Positions 24,310 through 33,548 of a stretch of DNA of 64,000 nt are shown one piece after another. Location: assembly GCA_022432975.1 (NCBI GenBank), contig CM039505.1:22017338-22081337 (forward strand), given 5' to 3'. The notes beneath the pieces are model-generated. The model saw only the letters and a list, made by a program, of their open reading frames with translations, had not been told where the DNA came from and searched no databases. The stretch is from Begonia masoniana. Its lineage: Eukaryota; Streptophyta; Magnoliopsida; Cucurbitales; Begoniaceae. Each line of letters begins with the position of its first letter. Position 1 is the first letter of the stretch. Position numbers and translations under genes: made by a program.

Positions 24310-24923
24310 TTAATGAGTTAGCTTGGTGGGAAGTGTCGTAATCAAACATTGGTGTGAGTCCACAAATTCCATGGGTTCGTCCTTTCTTTTCTTCATTATT
24401 TCTTCATTGCCCTTTATTTCCTTCCTCAATTCTTCATCATGTGCTACTTTCTCAGGCATGAGGGGTGTAATTTTGAACACTTTCCCATCAAGTTTGAAAA
24501 AATAATAATTTGTGAAACCATCATGGATGACTCGCCTATCGAATTTCCCCGGTCTTCCTAACAATAACTGGCTTGCACTCATGGGAACCACATCACAATT
24601 AACTTTGTCTTTGTAACCACCCATAGAGAACTCAACGCATACTTGTTTGGACACCTTGACATCATCTCGGTCACTCAACCATCATAGCTTGTAAGGGCTA
24701 GGGTGAAAGGTGGTTTCAAACCGAGTTTGTCCACTAATTTGGTAGACCCCACATTAATTTAACTCCCTCCATCGATAATTAGAGAACATATTTTTTTCTT
24801 TATCAAGCAACGACTATGGAAAATGTTTTCTCATTGACAATCTCCTTCATTAGACTTGGAAATAAGATCTCGTCGAATGATTAATAAAGAACGCTCTTGT
24901 GGTGGGACTTATTCCCCTTGGTC
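24310..24923 (-). pseudogene. E4 protease region
   Basis: Reads SDRDDVKVSKQVCVEFSMGG, DVVPMSASQLLLGRPGKFDR and RVIHDGFTNYYFFKLDGKV, the same signature as E3 (LLLxRPW-FDR, here RPG). Upstream in the element (24,680-24,923), LVDKLGLK- and CSLII-like pieces are interrupted by stops. It was continuous with gag at 37,280 before solo LTR A inserted. Confidence 0.85.
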
Positions 24924-25234
24924 TTCAATGTAACGACCCCAGCTGGGTCAAGACAAAATACATAAAAACTAAGGATATATCTTTTTTTTTTTTATTAAAA
25001 AGAAAACTCATGGACATTTAACTCAAGCAACAACTGGATGTTCCGAGGAGGTTGATACCTCAGACCCCCAGAATTTAAATCTTTCGTGTATCGGACATCA
25101 TATTAATCCTTAGAGTTGGGCGACATAAAATCGGGAACAATCTTGTTCATAAGATCGATCGACTTAATTGTCCATGGACTACTTTGGCGTTTTCATCCAT
25201 TGACTGTTAAACATTAATGCTCTCTGATCAAGTT

Positions 25235-25545
25235 GCTTCATCGTCCACAGACTTACTTAAATTTATCATCCACGGACCACGTGACTTTATCGTCATAGTC
25301 CACGTGACTTCATCACTCATGGGATTATATAGACTCAACGTCCACAGACTAACGCCCATAGACTTACTTAAATTTATCGTCCACAGACCACGTGACTTTA
25401 TCGTCACAGTCCACGTGACTTCATCACTCACGGGATTACATAGACTCATCGTCCACAGATTAACGCCCATAAACTTACTTAAATTTATTGTCCACAGGCC
25501 ACGTGACTTTATCGTCACAGTCCACGTGACTTCATCGTTCCCAGC
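25235..25545. repeat. 111-bp tandem repeat with CACGTG boxes
   Basis: About 2.8 copies with starts (acttacttaa) at 25,251, 25,362 and 25,473. Each complete unit has two CCACGTGAC palindromes. It lies in solo LTR A; the open frames across it on both strands are by-products of the repeat. Confidence 0.9.
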
Positions 25546-26224
25546 TTTGGACTAAAACTTTGGACGACAACTTTACGCTTACCAAAATGGACGACGACTC
25601 ATTCATAACTTTGGACGACTGATCTTTTTACTTACAAAACAGAACACATAAACAACCGATCGATCGCCTTCCCTGGAACGTTCGGCTAGCTCTTTGGAAC
25701 TGACTCTATAAGTAATCTCACAACTAATTTCACAGAAATCATTTTTTTATCATAAAACTTAAACATGCGTAGCGGAAGACTTAAAGAAAACAGATGAATC
25801 TTTAGTCTTAAAATCTTCTTTAAACATGAAATTGTACCAGATAATCCCAGTATTCATCATCATAAGAAAACTTCATCTTACTTATACTTCAGTATTGTAG
25901 ACCTTACTAATACATGCTACGAGCAACACTCCACGGGTCAAAAATTGCCACCACGCCACAAATCATCGCCATGAACACCATCCAGCAACCCATCTTAGGC
26001 ATTATTACTTTGATTGAGATCCTAACCTTCCAATTTGTCACCTACATCATAAGGTTCAAACTATAAGCCTAATGCTTAGTAAGGAGTGCAACATATACGT
26101 CAGTGCTCGTGAATGCATACTTAATAAAATCATGTTCACATTCTTTATTCAAATCATGGAAGACATGTTCATGTTCGTATTCTTGATCATATCATGGGAA
26201 TCATATTCTTGTTCATTGTTCATT

Positions 26225-26640
26225 TATGTGCGTGTACTTGATCCTTGCGGACAGAAATCTTGGTCCATTGAATGGACAGTGACATATACATGTTCATTTA
26301 CTTGTTCTTGTTCTTTTCATGTTCTTGTTCATCATTCATTTATGTACGTGTACATGGTCCTTGCAGACAGAAAACTTGGTCCATTGAATGGACAGTGACA
26401 TATACATGTTCGCTTACTTGTTCTTGTTCTTTTCATGTTCTTGTTCATCATTCATTTATGTGCGTGTGCATGGTCCTTGCAGACAGAAATCTTGGTCCAT
26501 TGAATGGACAGTGACATATACATGTTCGTTTACTTGTTCTTGTTCTTTTCATGTTCTTGTTCATCATTTATTTATGTGCGTGTACATGGTCCTCTCGGAC
26601 AGAGTTCTTGGTCCATTTTTGGACAATGACATGGCCAAAC
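26225..26640. repeat. 116-bp tandem repeat in solo LTR A
   Basis: Copies mark their period by the tggacagtgacatatac block at 26,273, 26,389 and 26,505, with a degenerate one at about 26,620. Each has a ggtccattgaatggac short palindrome and a ttgttcttgttctt tract. It lies where E5 has its 97-bp array, so it looks like the minisatellite of this LTR lineage. Confidence 0.9.
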
Positions 26641-27277
26641 AACCCCGACCCTCACTTAATCATGGTTGCATACATTTCATATTCATATTGTAATATCCGG
26701 CTAGTACGGATTTCATATATAATATATTATATTAATATTCTATTAAATAATGGCATTTTCCGTAAATATATCAAATCAGGTCCGATTCACGAAAAGAAAG
26801 CGTCATTATGACTCTAACGAATAATAAGAATTTTAAGGAATTTACGGGAATTTTCGGAGTAATGACGCTATATTCTGAATAAATACGTTTTTTGAAGCGT
26901 AAATGACGTTTTAGTAAAAATAGTAAACGAGGTCCAAATTGCGAACGGATAGTTTCAGTAAATCCTAAATATTAAGTTGGACTTATTAGTGAAATAAGGA
27001 AGTTTGGTGAATCCGAATCGCTGGACGATTGACAAACCGAAGAACGAAACAAATATAAAAACAAATGCAAGGGCAATATGGTAATTGTCAAACCAAAATT
27101 TATTTAATAAATATCACTTTTTTCTTCTCTCCCTCATTTCTCTTCTTCCCTGCTCCGCCAAACTCCAGAGAGCGATTCTCTCTCTCTCCCTCCCACGGCG
27201 TTCTCTCATTCCGGCGACTCAAGCCCTCCGATCGATCCGTTTTCTCCACGGTTTCTCTTCCTCTCGCAACCCTCGGT

Positions 27278-27655
27278 AAGTCTTTATAGTTTTAGAGCAT
27301 TAAAATCGGAGTTTAGTCAAGTTTAAACTAATAGGTTTTCGTTAGGGTTTCGTTGAAATTGTCGATTTTGGATTCGAAATTTAGGGGTTTGCCGTAATTA
27401 AGGTTATAGCAAACGTATTAGACGATAATGGATGAATTTGATTAATTTAGGACGAATGTTAAAAATTGTAAATTTTCGAGATTTTAGGGAAAAACTCGTA
27501 AATTGAGAATTTAGGTGCCGAGCGTAAATTGCTCGAAATATGGCTCAATAAATTGAAATAGAACCTTAGGAAGTTTCCTTAGTTAAGGTTTTGTTTAAAT
27601 TGGACGTTTAGTAGTTTAAATCCGTTTTAACAGCGAATATTATGTTTTGCCTCAG
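27278..27655 (+). other. Putative LTR intron before micro-exon (E5)
   Basis: Donor CTCG|GTAAGT and acceptor TTTTGCCTCAG| enclose 378 nt. The 45-nt segment that follows (27,656-27,700) ends ACACGAG|GTAAGT. The same exon size recurs in E6, solo LTR C and the inverted-repeat element. Splicing is inferred. Confidence 0.45.
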
Positions 27656-27949
27656 ACCAGCAACGCTTGTGGACGGAGCTAGAAGTGCAACGGACACGAG
27701 GTAAGTTCTCGTGATTCTTCTCTGGCCGATTGGCCTACACCGTACGTCGAACGTCGTCTCGAGGATTTTGGAGATGCGATAGTTTAATTGTATTTTGGTT
27801 GGGTAGTTAGGTTTATTTGTTTTTAAAGATTAAGTTTTTATAGTCTTGATGGTATACATGGTTGTTTGTTTAATGTATGATATGAATTGTTCATGCATCA
27901 CGGGTAATGAATTCTGCATGTGTTTTAAGGAAAGTAATGGACCTAATTA

Positions 27950-29175
27950 ATCTACGAAATCTGTATCTGGTCACAGCGGGGTGGTGTAGACCCCGGGTGA
28001 CAATCTGTCTGCGACCTAATTAAAAAGTAAAATGAACCAACGAAGTTAATTACGTAATCTGTATCTGGTCACGTCGAGGTGAGGTAGCCTCGGTGACAAT
28101 CTGTCTCGACCTAATTAAAAAGTAAAATGAACCAACGAAGTTAATCTACGTAATCTGTATCTGGTCACGTCGAGGTGAGGTAGCCTCGGTGACAATCTGT
28201 CTGCGACCTAATTAAAAAGTAAAATGAACCAACGAAGTTAATCTACGTAATCTGTATCTGGTCACGTCGAGGTGAGGTAGCCTCGGTGACAATCTGTCTG
28301 CGACCTAATTAAAAAGTAAAATGAACCAACGAAGTTAATCTACGTAATCTGTATCTGGTCACGTCGAGGTGAGGTAGCCTCGGTGACAATCTGTCTGCGA
28401 CCTAATTAAAAAGTAAAATGAACCAACGAAGTTAATCTACGTAATCTGTATCTGGTCACGTCGAGGTGAGGTAGCCTCGGTGACAATCTGTCTGCGACCT
28501 AATTAAAAAGTAAAATGAACCAACGAAGTTAATCTACGTAATCTTTATCTGGTCACGTCGAGGTGAGGTAGCCTCGGTGACAATCTGTCTGCGACCTAAT
28601 TAAAAAGTAAAATGAACCAACGAAGTTAATCTACGTAATCTGTATCTGGTCACGTCGAGGTGAGGTAGCCTCGGTGACAATCTGTCTGCGACCTAATTAA
28701 AAAGTAAAATGAACCAACGAAGTTAATCTACGTAATCTGTATCTGGTCACGTCGAGGTGAGGTAGCCTCGGTGACAATCTGTCTGCGACCTAATTAAAAA
28801 GTAAAATGAACCAACGAAGTTAATCTACGTAATCTGTATCTGGTCACGTCGAGGTGAGGTAGCCTCGGTGACAATCTGTCTGCGACCTAATTAAAAAGTA
28901 AAATGAACCAACGAAGTTAATCTACGTAATCTGTATCTGGTCACGTCGAGGTGAGGTAGCCTCGGTGACAATCTGTCTGCGACCTAATTAAAAAGTAAAA
29001 TGAACCAACGAAGTTAATCTACGTAATCTTTATCTGGTCACGTCGAGGTGAGGTAGCCTCGTGACATCTGTCTGCGACCTAATTAAAAAAGTAAAATGAA
29101 CCAACGAAATAAATCTACGTAATCTGTTATCTGGTCCACGACGAATTGGTTAGATCTCGGTGACGTTCTGTCTGC
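27950..29175 (+). repeat. 97-bp minisatellite in E5 5' LTR
   Basis: Eleven core copies with gtcgaggtgag starting at 28,073, 28,169, 28,266 and then every 97 bp to 29,042, flanked by one divergent unit on each side. Core copies are nearly identical. The 3' LTR has three core copies. Confidence 0.95.
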
Positions 29176-29745
29176 GACGTAATAAATCTAAATCTGAATG
29201 AATCTGTTGTCTGAATCTGTTATCTGAATATGACATCTGCATGTTTATGAATGACATACGCATCTGCACGCATCTGCATTTGCGAGGCTTGCTGAGATTT
29301 TTAATCTCATAGTGTGTTGTATGTGTAGGTAACGTAGACTCCGAGGATCCAGGTGAGATGGGATTCCTCCTCCTGAGGCATGAGTCCAGTTGATCGAGGA
29401 TGGCTGCGGTGGTGTGCTGGCGCAGTCGAGGCTTCACCGACCCGTGTGGACGTATGTACAGATTTTGAGGGTCCTTTTTGGTATAGTTTGGGATGTTTGA
29501 TGAATGGTATAGACGTTATAGGATGTTTGGTAAACTGTATATAGGAAATGTTTAGGTTTAAAGCTTTTATTTAACGTTATAGAAATGTTTGATGGTTATG
29601 GATAGTCTCGATTTAGGATATATCCATGCAGTTGGATTTCGCAAAGTCCGCTGTGAATTGGTGGAATTTAGAATATATTTCGGTTGAGTTAGGTTCTAAA
29701 TCGATGGTTGTTATTGGTGGTAAATTTTGTTAAGTATAAGAAGTT

Positions 29746-30050
29746 ACTCTCTGGAATTATGTTTCCAGAGAGTGTTAGTGAAAAATTGTAGAGTCATGCT
29801 CTCTGGAATTCGTTCCAGAGAGCACTTGTGAAAAATGAAAACAAGAAAAGGAGTGGAGAAAGGCGAAAACGGGGGGAGATAAGGGCTGGGTCGCTGCAAA
29901 GTGCAGCGACCAGTCGCTGCAAAGTGCAGCGACTGGGCGCTGCACAATGCAGCGATCGAGCGCTGCATTGTGCAGCGCTCGATCGCTGCATTTGTGCAGC
30001 GACTGGGCGCTGCACATTGCAGCGCCTGATCGCTGCACAATGCAGCGATC
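29746..30050 (+). repeat. Hairpin cassette of CGCTGCA/TGCAGCG palindromes
   Basis: Two CTCTGGAA..TTCCAGAG hairpins (29,746-29,774 and 29,799-29,821), then seven tandem palindromes of the form CGCTGCA-n-TGCAGCG at 29,890-30,050. Each can fold on itself and pair with any other. The 3' LTR keeps both hairpins but has four palindromes (35,978-36,069). Confidence 0.95.
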
Positions 30051-30293
30051 CTTTTTCCCAAAATGCCCTCCCTTTTATTTTAATTAAGAATTGTTTTAAA
30101 TATAGTTTTATTAAATTGTTTTATTGATTTTAAATTGTATTGTTTTAAATGATTTTAAAGTTAGATTTCAATTCCGATTTCGATTCTGGTTTCGATTTCG
30201 GTTTAGTTTCCGCCTAGAGTTTAATTAAAGATATTAGGATAAAAAAAAATATTACGGGAAAATATGGGTACAGTATTAGGGTCGTTACAATTA

Positions 30294-30305
30294 TGGTATC
30301 AGAGC
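30294..30305 (+). other. E5 primer binding site (tRNA-iMet)
   Basis: TGGTATCAGAGC four bases after the LTR end. Confidence 0.96.
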
Positions 30306-30376
30306 TCCCGGGTTTTAAAATCGGTTCTGTAGACTGCTCGACTGCACAGCCACTACGCGGACATTCTTCATCAACT

Positions 30377-30443
30377 GTAAGTATGCTTATAGCTTCGTTT
30401 GATTTCAGTTTTCTTAGTATTGTTTGCTTTTAAAATTTTATAG
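30377..30443 (+). other. Putative 67-nt leader intron of E5
   Basis: CAACT|GTAAGT to TTATAG|GAG, 14 nt before the gag ATG. Same length as in E1 and in the inverted-repeat element. Confidence 0.5.
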
Positions 30444-30456
30444 GAGATATATAGAT

Positions 30457-31587
30457 ATGGTGCGTCAAAGAAATCACCGAGACGACAGAGACGACCGAGA
30501 TGACACGATTGATACTCTTAAGGATTTCATCGCCCAGCAGTCTCAGCACATGGAGAGACAGTCACAGCAGCTGGGCACTATGATTGACCGAGAGGGCATT
30601 AGAGCTCGAGAGACCGCTATTATGGGCAATCGGGGAATGGAGAGATTCCAGAAGCTTCAGCCCCCTGTATTCAGCGGACAGTCTACGGATCCCTCTGCAG
30701 CTGAGGAGTGGATTCGTACTATGGAGGACATGCTGGCGTATGCTAGCATTGAGGATGGTGAGAGGGTGGCATTAGTGACTTACCACCTAGCCTTGGACGC
30801 CCGATTCTGGTGGGACACCGTGAGGACTACCACCGATGTGACTGTTATGGGCTGGGAGAAGTTCAGGGAGTTGTTCTACGATAAATATTTCAGCCACACC
30901 GTGCGGGAAGCAAAGATGGCGGAGTTTATGCAGTTGCGACAGACTGGTTCTATTGCCGAGTACGTTAGGAGATTTGAGGCATTGTCTCGATTTGCTCCAC
31001 GGCAGGTCAGCGTCAACGAAGATAAGGTACGAAGATTTTTTCAGGGACTTAGCCGGGAGTTCCGGATGCACCTTACTATATCAGGGGTACGGAATGTATC
31101 CTACGACGATATTGTGGCCAGGGCGCTTGATATTGAGGCAGTTGATCAGAGTTCTGCCAGACCGAGGGAGCCGTCAAAGGGCTTCTTTCGCGAGATCTAC
31201 CCTCAGGTCAGAAATGAGGACTGGCAACCGAGAGCACAGCCTCAACAGCAACAACAGAGGGGAATTAAAAGGCCTGTAGAGGGAGGCAATGATCGAGGCA
31301 AAAAGACACAGGTACAAGGGGCTCCCCAGATGCCTTGGTGCCCTATGTGCCAGAAAGAACACAGTGGTGAATGCCGGGTAGGCACAAATAAATGTTATAG
31401 GTGTGGTGGAGTAGACCACTTTGTTAGAAATTGCCCGAAGCCGGGCCGTGATCAGTTGAGTGGAGATCAGAGGAGAGTCATGCCCAGGGTCTTCGCATTT
31501 ATCGAGCCTGGCGACGTCGGCAATGTGGCCCAGCCTTCTGCAATTGCAGGTATTGTTTTAATTACTTGTATGATAATATGCATGTGA
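30457..31587 (+). CDS. E5 gag
   Basis: Intact capsid-nucleocapsid protein of about 376 residues, the only protein of E5. I place the start at the ATG at 30,457 (MVRQRNHRDD) rather than the upstream ATG at 30,424, because all relatives start with MVR just after the putative splice acceptor and the upstream ATG lies in the intron. Order: RD-rich, Gln-rich coiled-coil N-terminus; gag core (AEEWIRTMEDMLAY, FWWDTV, FRELFYDKYFSHTVREAKM, EYVRRFEALSRFAP); Gln run; zinc knuckle CYRCGGVDHFVRNC. It stops eight codons after the point where the protease would begin (IAGIVL), so the coding sequence was cut at that border. Particle assembly is its likely remaining role. Confidence 0.92.
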   Translation: MVRQRNHRDDRDDRDDTIDTLKDFIAQQSQHMERQSQQLGTMIDREGIRARETAIMGNRGMERFQKLQPPVFSGQSTDPSAAEEWIRTMEDMLAYASIEDGERVALVTYHLALDARFWWDTVRTTTDVTVMGWEKFRELFYDKYFSHTVREAKMAEFMQLRQTGSIAEYVRRFEALSRFAPRQVSVNEDKVRRFFQGLSREFRMHLTISGVRNVSYDDIVARALDIEAVDQSSARPREPSKGFFREIYPQVRNEDWQPRAQPQQQQQRGIKRPVEGGNDRGKKTQVQGAPQMPWCPMCQKEHSGECRVGTNKCYRCGGVDHFVRNCPKPGRDQLSGDQRRVMPRVFAFIEPGDVGNVAQPSAIAGIVLITCMIICM

Positions 31588-33535
31588 TAGGTAAAGACCT
31601 GAAATTAGTAAGAAAGAGAAATATAGGTGAATAAGAATGGTTACTAGGCGGACCTCAAAGAGAAAGCGTATAGGACAATAAGGACCTAATAGAAATATAA
31701 TTATACATTAGTAATGTTACTTTGATTTAATCAACGGAGTTTCCGCACTTAAGGTTTAGAAAGAATTAGAGGAATACGCCCTATGAAATATGGTTTTAAG
31801 TAGGTAGGGATTATGTCTAATTGACAACCCCCCTTGGAGCATCAAAATATGACTAATCAAGAAAGACGAAAGTTAGATATAAACCTATTAAGGGATACAC
31901 TAGATTGTTGTAATACCTGAAATGTTTAAATAGATCAAATACCGTAGAACTCGTATATTGGGGATTGGTATGAAGTTAAGAGTGTCTAGATTAAGAAAGA
32001 ATGCAAGAGTTAAACTTAGAATAATTGTCGAGTAGAATAGTTGGAACCTGACTAGAAAAAGTTAAAAATAAAATAGACTAGTCGACGAACTCGAAGTAGC
32101 CTTGAGGACTTTAGTGAAGGTGAAGTAGATCGTTGGAATAAATGAGAGAGTAGATTGGCGTTTAATGGACATCAAATTGTGAATTTTGCGATTTATAGAA
32201 TAAGGAGAGTGAGAATTATCACCGAAACTAGTTAGGTAAGCTTAGAAGTGAGATTAAGCTAGCAAATTTCTAGTGATTGACTCGTAATTGGCAAGCCGAG
32301 ACCATGTAATGCATAAATGACTTAAGTTAGAATGACTAGTTTAGAGCGCATCAATGAGGAGATTTAGAGACTTGACGATGCTCGGAGTTGATGGAGACTC
32401 AAGTTAAGACAAAGGATTATAGCAGAAATAGTATGAGTAGATTAGTAATGGCGTAACAATAGAATTCACCGAGATAGTCTAGAACATGTGATGTTTACAA
32501 CATCCCAGTTACAAGGAGACCTGAATCAATCGTAAGCGAGTAGTAACCTTATTCCCTATGGACTCGTCGAGACCCCGGCGTAATCTCGATGAGATGGTTT
32601 GTGAAATTGGAGATTTGAATTTTAGTTGAGAATTTTTATTAAGACTCGCGAGATGCCCAAGGAAGTGTACAATTTGGATATTGTTAACGAAGAAGTTCTA
32701 TGGGAACCTTACTAGGGAAATGTGGATTAGGGTGGTCATAAAAGAGACTAAAGTTGAGGCCAACGAAATTATACGTGAGACTAGTTTTACAACTCCGATA
32801 TTTATATAGAAATGTCTATACCCGATAAGCGGATAAGGTCGTAGTGTAATGGAGATTTAGTGTTAAAATAAGTAAGTTAGAGAGAGTTTAATGTTTTGGG
32901 TGACTGAATACAAACCAAGGTGTGCTCATGACGTTAGATGTCAAGTACACGGTTAGAGGTCGTGTGGTTAAGACTTAGAGATTTAGTAAGGTTTGATACG
33001 TGGACTGAAAACGAGGAATACAATTAGAAAATTAGTGTAGAAATTTGGTTGTTATGCATTCCGATTTTGAACTGGATTGAGGAGATTGCGTTGAGGTATA
33101 AGCTACAGCCCAGAAACTGAATGAAATTGTAGACATTCAATTTGACTGGCGTTAGAGGAAAGACGTCAATAAATAGTGAATTTTGAAGCTAGTATTATTA
33201 ACGGATTTAGTCTGCGGGAGATTAAGTGGAGGTCAAAGGTTGGTACACGCGTAAGTGTTGAAGTGACAAATATGTAGCCAGGTTAATTGATTAGGATGTA
33301 AGATTACCGATTTAAATTGTGCTCAACGCTTTAGAAAGAAAGTAAATGATTAAGTCGGAAGTAGTGAATACAAATTTAAGGCCGATGTAGGAGAATATGG
33401 TGGAGGGTTTTGGTTTAGAATCATTAGATATAACCGTAGGTACTGATGATTAATCGAAGGATAAGACCGCAAAACATGGGACGTTAATGTCAAGGACTAT
33501 AAGCTACAGCAAATTTTGTGGACAAATTTCTGAAT
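31588..33535 (+). other. E5 non-coding internal region
   Basis: About 1.95 kb in the place of PR-pol, with no frame longer than about 60 codons on either strand. The plus strand is rich in tagagattt, gaagtagat and gtgaag-type purine words. I see no pol motif even across stops. It resembles in texture the internal region of E8. No feature can be assigned. Confidence 0.7.
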
Positions 33536-33548
33536 AAGGAGGGTGGAA
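33536..33548 (+). other. E5 polypurine tract
   Basis: AAGGAGGGTGGAA directly before the 3' LTR; primer for plus-strand DNA. Its retention next to a non-coding interior supports mobilisation in trans. Confidence 0.9.

Larger units (their letters stand above)
26689..30289 (+). repeat. E5 5' LTR (3.60 kb)
   Basis: 840 bp longer than the 3' LTR. Landmarks: TATA-like tttaataaata near 27,104; donor TCGGTAAGT (27,278); putative 45-nt micro-exon 27,656-27,700; GGCCGATTGGCCTACACC near 27,724; 97-bp array; conserved gtgtgttgtatgtgtag near 29,311; Sau-like gaccc-gtg-ggac near 29,440; palindrome cassette; CGATTTCGGTTT tract; end GGGTCGTTACA. Confidence 0.93.

Noticed and set aside
25217..26811. Overlapping open frames (80-112 codons) on both strands
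   Set aside because: They arise because the 111-bp and 116-bp repeats lack stops; the translations are repeat-periodic and unlike any protein.
27065..27289. 74-codon frame repeated almost exactly at 33,925-34,149
   Set aside because: It is the same LTR leader in both E5 LTRs. Identity reflects LTR identity, not protein conservation.
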